The position numbers were made by a program, and so were the translations under genes. Positions 52,601 through 61,877 of a DNA stretch of 64,000 bases are shown in pieces. Every line of letters starts with the position of its first letter. Within the stretch, counting starts at the first letter, position 1. The stretch is from NCBI GenBank assembly GCA_964495375.1, contig CAZBWM010000033.1, forward strand, positions 1 to 64,000, given 5' to 3'. The notes under the pieces are model-generated. The model worked only from the letters and a program-made list of their open reading frames with translations. It was not told the DNA's origin and made no database searches. This stretch comes from JAIESQ01 sp964495375. Lineage in GTDB: Bacteria > Planctomycetota > Planctomycetia > Pirellulales > JAEUIK01.

Positions 52601-55600
52601 TCGACACCATGCACAAGCAACTGGCCGATCGTGTGGGCCAACTGCACGAGCCCGCTGCGGCCCCGCATATCGGTCGCTAAGGCAACATGCGGTCGATCGC
52701 CCAAGATGTTACCGATCAAACCAGTCAGTACGTTGTGCGGACCGACCTCGACGAACGTGCGCGCTCCGGCCGCGTAGAGGGCCTCGATCTCGTCTTGGAA
52801 GCGAACTGGAGACGAAAGGTGCTTGGTGAGCTGCTCGACGATTTCGTTCGACGAACCTGTGTAGGCCTGACCCGTCGTATTGGCGAACACCGTTTTGCGC
52901 GGCGTCGACCAGCTCTGCGCGGCCAGCACTTCACCGAGTGCCGTGGCCGCGTCGGCCACCAGCGGCGAGTGGAAGCCGCAAGCAACGGGGAGCCGCGCGG
53001 CCCGCAGTTTTTGCTGCTGGCAGCGCTCGACGAGGGCGTTCAGCGCGGCGTCAGTGCCGGCGACAACCGTTTGTTGCGGACTGTTCTCGTTGGCGATCCA
53101 AGCGTCGGCGAGCCCTTCGAGCAACTGCTCGGTGACGGTCGGCGCGGCGGCGACGGCCACCATGCCTCCGTTGCCATTGGCGGCCGCGGCGGCAATCAGT
53201 TCGCCGCGCCGCAATGCGATGTTGTACAGCGACGCCGAATCAATCGCGTCGGCGGACGTGAGCGCGACATATTCACCGAAGCTGTGGCCGGCCGCGAAAT
53301 CGGCCTTCAATCCCAATCGCCGTAACACTCGCAGCATGGCCAGGCTGGCCGCGGCAATCGCCGGCTGGGCGACCGTGGCATCTGCCAGAGCTCGCTCGTT
53401 CGCGGTGCGCTGCGTGTCGTCGAATGCGGATGGCGGATAGAGGTACGAACCGAGTGGCCGGGGCAACTTGCCGGCGAGCAAGGCTTCCGCGCGATCGAGT
53501 TCCTCGCGGGCCTCGGCAAATGCCATTGCCACGTCGCCGAGCATATTGGCGTATTGCGAACCTTGACCTGGGAAAACCAGCGCGATCTGCCCGGCGGTGT
53601 CGGCCGGTTGCTCGGCAAAGTAGCAGCCGCGCGGATCGCGATAGGTCGCCTCTTTCCCTTGCAGGACGTTTTCAATCGTGGAGAGCTTCGCCTGCAGATC
53701 GTCGAGCGAAGTGGCCACGATGGCCACGACCGGCAGATCGGCACGCTGGGGATTGCTGTGCCAGATAGCGGCGGCCAGCTCGTGCAAAGCGGGCTTCGCG
53801 CCGGCAGCCAAGGCTTGCTGACACTCGCGAATCGCGGCGGTCAACTCCTCGCGATTGCGACGCCGGAAGACGACCAGTTCGGCGGGCCAATGTTCGCTGG
53901 CCAATGGCTGCTCGCGGAGGTAATCGCCGCGATACTCTTCCAACACCACGTGGAAATTCGTGCCGCCGAAACCGAACGCGCTGACTCCTGCCCGACGCGG
54001 TTCATCGTCAGCTTGAATCCAGGGGCGAGGCTCGGTGTTGAGGTAAAGCGGGCTGTCGGCAAACTGCACAGCCGAGTTTGGCGTTTCGACCAACGTCGGC
54101 GGTAGCACTTTGCGATCGAGTGACAGTATCCCCTTGATCATGCCGGCCAGACCTGCGGCGCACTTGGCGTGACCGATGAGCGACTTGACCGAGCCCACGG
54201 CGCACGACCGCGGCGCGGCCCCGGCGGCCAACAGCACCGACGCCATGCTTTCGGCTTCGGTGCGATCGCCCACGACGGTGCCGGTGCCGTGTGCTTCGAT
54301 AAGCCGGACGGTGGCCGGCGCAATCTGCGCTTGTGCGTATGCACGAGCCAAAGCGCGCTTCTGGCCCGTGGCGTTGGGAGCTGTTAGCCCTTTCTCTTTA
54401 CCGTCGCTCGACGAGCCGATACCCTTGATCACGGCGTAAATGCGGTCACCATCGCGCTGAGCGTCGGCCAGCCGCTTGAGCACCAACACGCCGATCCCTT
54501 CGCTGAGCACGATGCCATCGGCCTCGGCGTCGAACGGTCGGCTGCGCCCTTTACGCGAGAGGGCATAGGTCTTGCTGAACGCCATGTAGGCGAACGGGGT
54601 TTGAACGGTGTCGGCCCCCATCGCGATGGCCATGTCGCTCGTGCCGATTGTCAACTCGCGGACAGCCGCTTGCAGTGCCGCCAGCGAGCTGGCACAGGCG
54701 GCGTCGATGGCGTAGTTTGGCCCGCCGAGATTGAAGCGATTCGCCACGCGGCCGACTGCCACGTTGAACAAGAAGCCGGGGAACGAGTCTTCAGTCCATT
54801 CCGGCAGCACCTCGTCGCAGCTTGCCAGCACGGCGTCGGACGAAACGGGCGCGTCGGGCACATTGTCGATCAATCGCATGCAGGTGCGGAAGCCATAGGC
54901 CGTGGCCATTGGGCTGCCCCCGCCACCGATGCCGACCACGGCCGCCGTGCGGTCTCGATTGAACGGGCGCCGATCGTAACCGGCGTCGGTCAATGCGTGT
55001 CTCACCGCTTCGAGCAATAACAACTGCAACGGCTCGATCGACTTCATACTGGCCGGCGTAATGCCGTAGCGCAGTGGATCGAAATTGATATCGCTGAGGA
55101 AGCCACCCCACTTGGAGACGATCTTGTCCTTGGCCAGCGGGTCGGCGTCGTAGTACAGCTCCCAGTCCCAATGCGTGGCCGGAATCTCGCGGACTTCCAC
55201 CTTCTTCGCGAGAATGTTCTCCCAATAGGCGTTCAGGCTCGTCGCCCCCGGGTAAAAGCACGACATGCCGATCACGGCGATGTCGCACGGTGCCTCGGCC
55301 GCGGGCTGCTCGGCGAGCTCGAGTTCGAGTTCTGTGAGCAACTGGTTGGAGCCTTCACAGACACTCGTGTGCAATTGCGCGACGTCCACTGCCTTCTGAG
55401 TGGCAGGCGTGGCATGGCCGTTTTGCTTGCCGTTGGCTGCCACGGCGGCGCTCGTCGCATGGTACGCACCGCAGATCGAGACGCCGACGCGCACGCCACG
55501 ATCGGCCAGGCTACTGGCGACAACCGTCGCCATGGCCGCGGAAACGGCATCGTGAATGCCGCCAGACAGCACGATGCTCAGCTCGCTACCGCGCTGGCTC

Positions 55601-57081
55601 GTGCCGATGAACTCGAGCGCGGCGTCGCACAAGGTCTCCCACAGCAGGAATGTCGAAGGCACCGAGGCAACGCCGGCAGTGTCGCCGCCGGCAAACACGA
55701 ACCGGCGGGCGCCGTCGCGTAAACTTTGTCGCAAGATTTCAGGCGATGAGACTTCGAGGTACGTGGCGATCCCGCGTTTTTCGAGCTGCTTGGCATGGTC
55801 AAACCGCCCACCTGCGAGGAGAGCGAATTTCGGACGGGCGGCGAGCGTCGCGGCAATTTGTTCGGCGAAGATCTCGGCCGGAATGCCACCCTGCAACCCC
55901 ACACCCCATGGAGATGCGAGGAGCCGGCTGGCGGCTTCTCTCAGCAGCTTCGTGACGTCGGCCTTACGCAGTTGGCCCAGAGCCAGAATTGGTAGTGCAC
56001 CTTCCGTGGCCACAACCTGCGCGAAATCAAGCGTCGCCGTTGCGCCAGGGAGCGGACACTGCACGAGGGGATAACGCGTCTGTTGTTCGATCGCCAAAGG
56101 CGCGCCAGCCGCCAACGGATTCAATCGACGGGCAACAGCGAGATTACGCTCGCCTTCGGCGGCAATTTGCTGCACGATGCCGCCGACGGTCGCGCACGAC
56201 GCCGCCAAGTTGTTGGCGAGCGCCGCGTCTTGTCCGAGCAGCAGCAATTCCTCGCCCGCGTGTTCGATAACTACGCGCCGCACGGCGGCACGCCAAGCGG
56301 CGGCTCGCTCGCTCGCGGGGAGCGATCCTTTTTCGATCTCGGCCAGGGCGGCTTCCAATTCGACGAGCGCGCGGGAGCCGGGCTCGTTGTGAAGTCGGTA
56401 TCCGGCGCCGAGCGCCATGCCCAGGACGTGGGTTTCCGTGCCGTCGCAGGCTTCGAGCCGATGGCGGGCCGCGTCACTCAGTTGCGATTCCCGGGCCAAT
56501 AAGAGTTGATCTTCGAGCACCACGCCACGAGCGCCGGCCACCTGGCAGGCCGCTGCGGTGCGCAGGCCGATGCTTCCTTGCACCCAGTAGGGAGCGTCGA
56601 CGCCCGTGCTGGTCGCCAGTTGCCCCCAGTTTTGCACCAGTTCGCTGGCGGGCAGGTTGCCGATGCGGCCAGGAGCTTCGCTGCCTTTAAGGACAATGCC
56701 GGTCGCGCCGAGCTCGACGGCCCGACGGGCTTCGTCGACGCTGATCGCTTCGCAAAGGACTTCAATGCCCGCGGCCTTCAGTGGTGCGATCCAGCCGGGC
56801 AGAGCGAGCTCTTCGCCGCCGGCCAACAGCACCCAGCCCAAGCGTCCCGACGTCAGCTCCAGCAGTTGTTCGACTGAGAGCAGGCCGGTCGGAGCGATTT
56901 TGATTCCCAGGGCGCCGGTCGTGAACTGCGCAAACCGTGCGATCTGTTCGCGCGCCTGCTTGGCATCGCCGGCGTACTCGAGATCGAGAGCGCCACGGGC
57001 GCCGGCCCGGCAGGCGGCAATCGCCGCCGCGGCGTCAACCCGGCCAGGTGAAGTCAGAACTAACACATCGGAAACAAGCAT
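49657..57081 (-). CDS. Multidomain PUFA/polyketide synthase: NMO-NMO-KS-AT-ACP-KR
   Basis: 2474 residues. Two nitronate-monooxygenase/PfaD-like TIM barrels come first (about 1-290 and 330-570); the second has LLASPWGVGLQGGIPAEIF and FVFAGGDTAGVASVPS. A ketosynthase (597-1045) has Cys796 (DAACASS), EAHGTGTVVGD and VKSLIGHAKCAAG. An acyltransferase (1170-1470) has Ser1267 in GHSFGEYVAL. An Asn/Gly- and Pro-rich linker precedes a single ACP with Ser1852 in GIDSIKR. A ketoreductase (2185-2440) has ILVTGGARGI and YAAANE. NMO-type enoyl reductases are normally separate PfaD proteins in PUFA synthases. First gene of a four-gene operon; GAGG lies 8 bases before the ATG. The product is unknown; a reduced long-chain acyl is likely. 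Confidence 0.9.
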   Translation of the reverse strand: MLVSDVLVLTSPGRVDAAAAIAACRAGARGALDLEYAGDAKQAREQIARFAQFTTGALGIKIAPTGLLSVEQLLELTSGRLGWVLLAGGEELALPGWIAPLKAAGIEVLCEAISVDEARRAVELGATGIVLKGSEAPGRIGNLPASELVQNWGQLATSTGVDAPYWVQGSIGLRTAAACQVAGARGVVLEDQLLLARESQLSDAARHRLEACDGTETHVLGMALGAGYRLHNEPGSRALVELEAALAEIEKGSLPASERAAAWRAAVRRVVIEHAGEELLLLGQDAALANNLAASCATVGGIVQQIAAEGERNLAVARRLNPLAAGAPLAIEQQTRYPLVQCPLPGATATLDFAQVVATEGALPILALGQLRKADVTKLLREAASRLLASPWGVGLQGGIPAEIFAEQIAATLAARPKFALLAGGRFDHAKQLEKRGIATYLEVSSPEILRQSLRDGARRFVFAGGDTAGVASVPSTFLLWETLCDAALEFIGTSQRGSELSIVLSGGIHDAVSAAMATVVASSLADRGVRVGVSICGAYHATSAAVAANGKQNGHATPATQKAVDVAQLHTSVCEGSNQLLTELELELAEQPAAEAPCDIAVIGMSCFYPGATSLNAYWENILAKKVEVREIPATHWDWELYYDADPLAKDKIVSKWGGFLSDINFDPLRYGITPASMKSIEPLQLLLLEAVRHALTDAGYDRRPFNRDRTAAVVGIGGGGSPMATAYGFRTCMRLIDNVPDAPVSSDAVLASCDEVLPEWTEDSFPGFLFNVAVGRVANRFNLGGPNYAIDAACASSLAALQAAVRELTIGTSDMAIAMGADTVQTPFAYMAFSKTYALSRKGRSRPFDAEADGIVLSEGIGVLVLKRLADAQRDGDRIYAVIKGIGSSSDGKEKGLTAPNATGQKRALARAYAQAQIAPATVRLIEAHGTGTVVGDRTEAESMASVLLAAGAAPRSCAVGSVKSLIGHAKCAAGLAGMIKGILSLDRKVLPPTLVETPNSAVQFADSPLYLNTEPRPWIQADDEPRRAGVSAFGFGGTNFHVVLEEYRGDYLREQPLASEHWPAELVVFRRRNREELTAAIRECQQALAAGAKPALHELAAAIWHSNPQRADLPVVAIVATSLDDLQAKLSTIENVLQGKEATYRDPRGCYFAEQPADTAGQIALVFPGQGSQYANMLGDVAMAFAEAREELDRAEALLAGKLPRPLGSYLYPPSAFDDTQRTANERALADATVAQPAIAAASLAMLRVLRRLGLKADFAAGHSFGEYVALTSADAIDSASLYNIALRRGELIAAAAANGNGGMVAVAAAPTVTEQLLEGLADAWIANENSPQQTVVAGTDAALNALVERCQQQKLRAARLPVACGFHSPLVADAATALGEVLAAQSWSTPRKTVFANTTGQAYTGSSNEIVEQLTKHLSSPVRFQDEIEALYAAGARTFVEVGPHNVLTGLIGNILGDRPHVALATDMRGRSGLVQLAHTIGQLLVHGVDLRVEELYAGRVRNEFDLASLSRQTGEISHSSMTWLVNGVRCRPIDGPEPSLLGQRLKPKDGGPIANAPGHGRATELKHAERFSMKSAIPAPAAPVSQNGNAVPHMNGNGNVNGHSNGHFWSAPAPAPVATVPSPVPTPVAPPVNGNHYNTPPAQITPNANGAPTSHLVPSAAPVNPVAADAATQVVLRYQDLMERFLESQRSVMLAYLQGGTPAISVEPIAPSMAPITTAPAMVAPVAAAPPAPSAIAAPPIALAPASQNGAAYWQSPSHEIVPTPVAAPGVAPLAAPPVKAPAIAQPPVAQPEAPTATTEVTAAALTSLDFDQIRDRLLELVSKRTGYPIAMLDLDLDLEAELGIDSIKRVEILSGLAESLTNISSDLESKIVLEKLTVIRTLGGIIDYLKTALADDDAGADAELADDYNDAEDEEIAATIATSTPAAELEVQRTIVQLTDAPLPADAELVAPAGTVLITDDGRGIAKGLARILQELEIKSALVQQAAGAAATFKAGVLQGDLTDADTVEKLLTLAGKKLGPIAGLVHLLPLAEASPETAPADRAYAETKSLYLMARQLEANFRALADKGGNPMLLTATGLGGGLGFADPAAHPLPDEYFGGNGGVVGLAKCIAQEWNGVLVRVVDVDPALAPAQIVEHLTTEMGDRRGPAEIGYLDGNRITWQLAQETLEATSPVDPAPLTEGAKILVTGGARGITAAIAIELARRFRPSLILVGRSPLPPAEEEPHTVGLKEPGELKAALIKHLSNGKPPRPAEVEKAYQRLLQEREIRDNLASMRAAGATAEYYSVDVRDEQALERLIADVRARHGHLDGVLHGAGVIEDKLLRDKTPESFDRVFRTKVDSAFALCRLLPLDELKFLVFFASLASRYGNRGQSDYAAANEVLSKLAVQLDRQLPARVFSVAWGPWAEVGMVAELEPHLTRRGLKLISPATGPAFLIDELLLGRKGTAEIVVAGGAERLVAPVEATG

Positions 57082-57869
57082 GGTGCATCCTCGAGGGATC
57101 GGTAGTCTCCCAGCGCACGGCGCAAAGTTCCACCCGGGTGGTAAAAGATTATCGGCCCGGGACGCCGCATTGTAGCGTGCCCTTTTGCCGCGCGCGGTCG
57201 CAACGCATGTTCACTGCGAACCGGCGCGATCGTCGCTGTTTTTCCGCAAAATCAACCGGTAGCGACAACGCGGGCAGGGTGCGAAGGTGCCAAAAACAAG
57301 GCGTCTGCCGGCGCGGCCTGGATTCCATCCGCACGACCCACCGATTCGATTATGCGCTTCTCGGACGTGAATTCCACAACTTCGTTCTAACACGCCCCTT
57401 GTGCGCGAATCTCAGCGGCGATCGCGGCTACGGGCCATCCGTATGACCTAAGCGTACGGTCCGACAACTTGCTACAAGCGGACCACTGCGAACACGACCA
57501 AGCGCTCAACTAGTTAGAGCATGGCTTTAGTACGCGGGCCTCACGACGAATGCCTGATCGCTTGTCGACCAAGGGCCGGCGGACGCATCTTGGACAGTAT
57601 CCCTATCCACAGGGTGGGTTCGACGTTACAGGGCCTCGTTGGTAACAGTCCCGAACCTGGCCCCACCGAGAAATCGGTCTCTCTTTAACGTTGGGCTTAT
57701 TCGTCGGTTATGCTGACGCTTGCCAGGCGTGGGGGACGACCGCCCGTGACCGCCGACCGTGGCAGATGCCGGGCGAGTGCACCACGCCGCAGCAACTGTC
57801 GCGGCAATATCTGGACACGATCTTGAGACACAGGGTGTGTTCGTGCAGCAATCCGATTACCAGATACCG
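57082..57869. other. Divergent intergenic region, nothing recognised
   Basis: About 790 bases between the synthase operon and the cytochrome/DUF1549 gene. A GCTCAACTAGTTAGAGC segment near 57503-57519 looks like a tRNA D-arm, but no anticodon or T arm follows. ACCGA-GAAA-TCGGT near 57666-57679 is a small hairpin followed by CTCTCTTT. The cytochrome gene's frame is open back to 57759. Promoters for both directions should lie here. Confidence 0.45.
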
Positions 57870-60176
57870 ATGCTTTGGTTAGTCTCCTGCGGGCAATCCG
57901 ATTCACCAAGTCGTCGGACTACGGCGATAAGAACCTGGCTTCTGGGCGCCATGATCCTGTTGACTGGTGCCGGGCAGGCCGCCGGCTTCGACGAGCTACC
58001 CCCCGATTTTGAGCACGCGATCGCGCCCCTGTTGGTGAAGCGGTGCCTCGAATGTCACAACCAGACACAGGCTGCGGGCGGGCTGATTCTGGAGAATCGC
58101 GAGTCGGCGCTGGCCGGTGGTGATAGTGGCGCAGCGATTACTCCCGGCGCACCAGACGACAGCAATCTGTTGAGCCGCGTCGTCGACGGCGAAATGCCAC
58201 CTGAGAAGCAGGGGAAGCCACAGCCCCTACCGGCGGCCGAAGTCGAGTTGTTACGACGCTGGATTGCGGCCGGTGCCCAGTGGCCGGCCGATCGGCGCTT
58301 GAGCCTGTTCGAGCGGACGACTGACGTGCGGGCTGGCCGTGACTGGTGGTCATTGCGGCCGATCCAGCGTCCCGCGGTGCCAGCCGATGAATCAGGTGCG
58401 GCGAGCACCAACCCGATCGACGCGTTCATCCAGTCCAAGCTATGCGATGCAAAGTTCGAGCCCGCGCCGCGCGCCGACGCTCGCACGCTAGTGCGCCGCT
58501 TGTCGTTCGATCTATTGGGCCTGCCACCGAGTGAACAGCAGGTGCGCGATTTCGTGGCCGATCCTTCGACTGCGGCTTGGGAGCGGCTGGTCGACGAGAT
58601 GCTCGCATCACCTCACTACGGTGAGCGCTGGGCGCGTTACTGGCTCGATGTCGTGCGCTTCGCCGAAACGTCTGGTTACGAACGCGATCAAGAAAAACCG
58701 TTCGCGTGGCGCTACCGCGACTGGGTTGTCAGCGCACTCAACAACGACCTGCCTTACGACGAATTCGTGGTTCAGCAGTTGGCCGGCGACGAGTTGCCCG
58801 AGCGCACCGAGCAAACAGTAATCGCGACCGGCTTTCTGCGCTTGGGCACCTGGAACGACGAGCCCAACGATGCAGAGGACTACAAGTACGATCGGCTCGA
58901 AGATTTGGTGCATGGCACCTCGGCGGCATTCCTGGGTTTGACCGTTAATTGCGCGCGGTGCCACGACCACAAGTTCGATCCCATTCCACAGCAAGACTAT
59001 TACCGCATGGCGGCGGCTTTCTGGGCCGGCCCGATCGAGCAGCGCGGCGCCGATCTGTTGGGCGGACCCTCCGCGGCCGAGCTCGGCTTCGAGCAGGTGC
59101 TCGGTTGGACCGACGTGCGGACCGAGCCGCCACCGCTGCACTTGCTCAAGAAAGGGGAACGGCACAATCCTGGCGCCGAAGTACCGGCCGAGCCGTTGTC
59201 GTTCGCATCGGTCCCCGATCGCTTGCTTGAGAGCCCGCCGCCGGCGGCCAAAACCTCCGGCCGACGGCTGCGTTTGGCGCGCTGGATCGTCGCGCCCGAG
59301 AACCCGTTGCCCGCGCGCGTGATGGTCAATCGCCTGTGGCAACATCACTTCGGCCAGGCGCTGGTGCGCTCACCGAGTAACTTTGGCTTTCGTGGCGATC
59401 AACCGACCCACCCCGAGTTGCTCGACTGGCTCGCCGCCGAGTTGGTCGACAGCGGTTGGCAGGCCAAGCGGTTGCATAAGCTGATCGTCACCTCGAGCAC
59501 CTGGCAGCAATCGTCGAACCATCCCCGACACGAAGAATACGTGCAGCGCGACGCGGGTAACCGGCTATGGTGGCGCGCCGAGCGTCGCCGGCTGGACGCC
59601 GAAGCGCTGTGGGACGCACTGTTGGCAGCCAGCGGCGAGCTCGACTTGCGGGTCGGTGGCCCAAGTTTCCGTCCCGCGATAGCCCCCGAGGCGCTCGAGG
59701 GGCTCTCGAAGAAAGGCGCGGCCTGGACCGAATCGCCCGCCGAAGAGCAGCGCCGCCGCGGACTGTATATCTACAGCCAGCGCAGCTTGCTGGCGCCGTT
59801 CCTCACGACCTTCGATTACAGCGATACCACGCTGCCCTGCGCGGCGCGCGACGTCACGATCGTGGCGCCGCAGGCATTGGCGCTGTTGAACGATTCGTTG
59901 GTTCACCAGCGTAGTCGGGCGTTGGCCAACCATGTCGTCGCCGAAGCCAGCGGGCTTGATACGGCAGGCCGCGTGCGTTTGGCCTGGAGCCGTGCCCTCG
60001 GTCGCGAGCCCGCCGATGACGAGTTGCAATTGTCGCTCGCCCATCTTGAACGTCAGCAAGCGAACTTTGCTGGCCGGCCAGCCAGCGGTGCCGCTACTTC
60101 AGACGCCGCGGCGCTGGCCTTCGAATCGCTTTGCCATGTGCTTTTGAACAGCAACGAGTTTTTGTACGTCGACTGA
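57870..60176 (+). CDS. Exported cytochrome c (PSCyt1) - DUF1549 - DUF1553 protein
   Basis: A planctomycete-specific multidomain protein of 768 residues. After a signal peptide (TWLLGAMILLTGAGQAAG), the Planctomycete cytochrome C domain has CLECHNQTQAAGGL and MPPEKQGKPQPLP. DUF1549 follows (TLVRRLSFDLLGLPPSEQQV, CARCHDHKFDPIPQQDYY), and DUF1553 forms the rest (RVMVNRLWQHHFGQALVRSP). Such proteins are proposed to act in periplasmic redox or polymer-degradation chemistry. I chose the ATG at 57870; an ATG at 57759 is possible but less likely. It forms a pair with the DUF1501 gene 76 bases downstream, a standard planctomycete arrangement. Confidence 0.9.
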   Translation: MLWLVSCGQSDSPSRRTTAIRTWLLGAMILLTGAGQAAGFDELPPDFEHAIAPLLVKRCLECHNQTQAAGGLILENRESALAGGDSGAAITPGAPDDSNLLSRVVDGEMPPEKQGKPQPLPAAEVELLRRWIAAGAQWPADRRLSLFERTTDVRAGRDWWSLRPIQRPAVPADESGAASTNPIDAFIQSKLCDAKFEPAPRADARTLVRRLSFDLLGLPPSEQQVRDFVADPSTAAWERLVDEMLASPHYGERWARYWLDVVRFAETSGYERDQEKPFAWRYRDWVVSALNNDLPYDEFVVQQLAGDELPERTEQTVIATGFLRLGTWNDEPNDAEDYKYDRLEDLVHGTSAAFLGLTVNCARCHDHKFDPIPQQDYYRMAAAFWAGPIEQRGADLLGGPSAAELGFEQVLGWTDVRTEPPPLHLLKKGERHNPGAEVPAEPLSFASVPDRLLESPPPAAKTSGRRLRLARWIVAPENPLPARVMVNRLWQHHFGQALVRSPSNFGFRGDQPTHPELLDWLAAELVDSGWQAKRLHKLIVTSSTWQQSSNHPRHEEYVQRDAGNRLWWRAERRRLDAEALWDALLAASGELDLRVGGPSFRPAIAPEALEGLSKKGAAWTESPAEEQRRRGLYIYSQRSLLAPFLTTFDYSDTTLPCAARDVTIVAPQALALLNDSLVHQRSRALANHVVAEASGLDTAGRVRLAWSRALGREPADDELQLSLAHLERQQANFAGRPASGAATSDAAALAFESLCHVLLNSNEFLYVD

Positions 60177-60252
60177 GACGTCGGTCGAGCAACTGCGACA
60201 GATGAGAACCTAAGCGACGCCAGCAGCAAACACGGCCTTGGAGACGAAGAAC

Positions 60253-61725
60253 GTGAACGACCGATCCGTTCGATCGCTGAGCTATCCGTGCGGCGTCACG
60301 CGGCGCGAGTTCGTCTGGCAGATGGGAGGCGGTTTCGTCGGCACCGCGCTCGCCGGACTTTTGCAAGGACAAGGCTTCACCGCGCCCTCGGCTCGGGCCG
60401 CAACCGCCTCGCCGACCGGGCCGCTGTCGCCACGCAAGCCTCACTATGAGGGGCGCGCCAAAAGCGTCATCTTCTTGATGATGAACGGCGCGCCGAGCCA
60501 GGTCGACACGTTCGACTTTAAGCCGGAGCTCGCTAAGTACGCCGGCAAGACGTTGCCTGAGGGGAAGAAGTTCATCAACTCCGGCAATCGTCAGATGGGC
60601 TTTCTCACTCCCGCCTGGCGGCCGTTTCGGCCCGGCGGCGAAAGCGGGCTGCTAATCTCCGATTACTTTCCCAACGTCCGCCAGCATGCCGACAAACTGT
60701 GCGTGATCAACTCGTGTCACACCGATAGCCACGCGCACGGCTCGGCGCTCGTGGCGATGAACACGGGCAAGACCCTCATCGGCCGACCATCGCTTGGCAG
60801 TTGGGCCGTCTACGGACTGGGGACCGAGAATCAGAATCTGCCCGGCTTTGTCGTCATGCTCGACAAACGCGGCGGGCCGATCAGCGGCCAGCCCAACTGG
60901 TCGAGCGGCTTCATGTCGGCAACGTATCAGGGCACTTTGTTCCGCCCGACCGGTAACCCGATTCTCAATCTGCGTGGTCCCGAGTACATCGACCCCAGCG
61001 CGCAGCGCGCTCAGCTCGATTTGTTGGCACAGCTCAACGACCGTCATTTGCACGAGCGGCAAGGTGGCGAGGAACTGGCCGCCCGCATCAACAGCTACGA
61101 GCTGGCGTTCCGCATGCAGAGCGACACCCCCGAAGCGGTCGACTTGGGACAAGAAACCGAGACAACGTTATCAATGTACGGTGTCGGCACGCAGCCGACC
61201 GACGAGTTCGGCCGCAACTGCTTGATCGCGCGGCGACTGGTCGAGCGGGGCGTTCGCTTCGTGCAGCTCTACTCCGGCGGCGGCCATTTGGAAGAGACTT
61301 GGGACGCCCACGAAAGCGTCGAGAAGAATCACGGTCGCCACGGCCTGGAAGTTGATCAGCCGATCGCCGCGCTGCTGACCGACTTGGCGCAGCGCGGGCT
61401 GCTCGAGTCGACGCTCGTCGTCTGGGGAGGCGAGTTCGGCCGCATGCCCTTCAGCGAAGGGAAAGACGCGCCAGGTCGCAATCACAACCCGTACGGCTTC
61501 TCGATGTGGTTCGCCGGGGCAGGCGTTAAAGGGGGCATCACCTACGGCGAGACCGACGAGTTTGGATTCGAAGCGGTCACGAACAAAGCCCACCTGCACG
61601 ATATTCACGCCACGATACTGCACCTGATGGGGCTCGATCACGAGCTGCTCACCTACTTCCATCAAGGGCGCGAGGAAAGCCTAACCGATGTTGGCGGTCG
61701 TGTCATCAAGGAGATCGTGGCCTGA
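60253..61725 (+). CDS. DUF1501 family exported protein (Tat signal)
   Basis: 490 residues. A twin-arginine signal is present (TRREFVWQMGGGFVGTALAG). The body has KSVIFLMMNGAPSQVDTFDF near the start, LCVINSCHTDSHAHG, VVWGGEFGRMPFSEG and GRNHNPYGFSMWFAGAG near the end. DUF1501 is a sulfatase/alkaline-phosphatase-superfamily-like fold found beside DUF1553 genes; function is not established. I use the GTG at 60253, preceded by GGAG 9 bases upstream; a TTG at 60238 is in frame. Likely co-transcribed with the preceding gene. Confidence 0.92.
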   Translation: MNDRSVRSLSYPCGVTRREFVWQMGGGFVGTALAGLLQGQGFTAPSARAATASPTGPLSPRKPHYEGRAKSVIFLMMNGAPSQVDTFDFKPELAKYAGKTLPEGKKFINSGNRQMGFLTPAWRPFRPGGESGLLISDYFPNVRQHADKLCVINSCHTDSHAHGSALVAMNTGKTLIGRPSLGSWAVYGLGTENQNLPGFVVMLDKRGGPISGQPNWSSGFMSATYQGTLFRPTGNPILNLRGPEYIDPSAQRAQLDLLAQLNDRHLHERQGGEELAARINSYELAFRMQSDTPEAVDLGQETETTLSMYGVGTQPTDEFGRNCLIARRLVERGVRFVQLYSGGGHLEETWDAHESVEKNHGRHGLEVDQPIAALLTDLAQRGLLESTLVVWGGEFGRMPFSEGKDAPGRNHNPYGFSMWFAGAGVKGGITYGETDEFGFEAVTNKAHLHDIHATILHLMGLDHELLTYFHQGREESLTDVGGRVIKEIVA

Positions 61726-61777
61726 GCCGGGGGGGCCGGCTTTCCGCTACCGCGCGGGCGCGCTCGTCGAGTTCGCG

Positions 61778-61837
61778 GTCGCCGACTGCGTTGGACGTCG
61801 CCGACTGCGTTGGACTTTGCTGGCCCAACGCAGTCGG
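61778..61837. terminator. Tandem 19-base duplication and 13-base hairpin between convergent genes
   Basis: GTCGCCGACTGCGTTGGAC occurs twice in tandem (61778-61796 and 61797-61815). CCGACTGCGTTGG at 61801-61813 pairs perfectly with CCAACGCAGTCGG at 61825-61837. It lies between the DUF1501 gene and the histone-like gene, which converge, so a bidirectional terminator is likely. Confidence 0.5.
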
Positions 61838-61877
61838 GCGTCGAATCGTCTGCGAGAGTTAGCAGCTTAGGACTTGG

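Noticed and set aside
57490..57570. tRNA-like D-arm (GCTC...GAGC) in the gap before the cytochrome gene
   Set aside because: No complementary anticodon stem, no TTCGA T arm and no acceptor pairing could be found around it.
57666..57688. Small hairpin with pyrimidine run as a terminator
   Set aside because: A five-base stem and interrupted T run are too weak, and no gene end lies upstream.
60253..61725. Reading the DUF1501 protein as a sulfatase
   Set aside because: No sulfatase C-x-P/A-x-R formylglycine motif was seen; only a broad alkaline-phosphatase-like fold is plausible.
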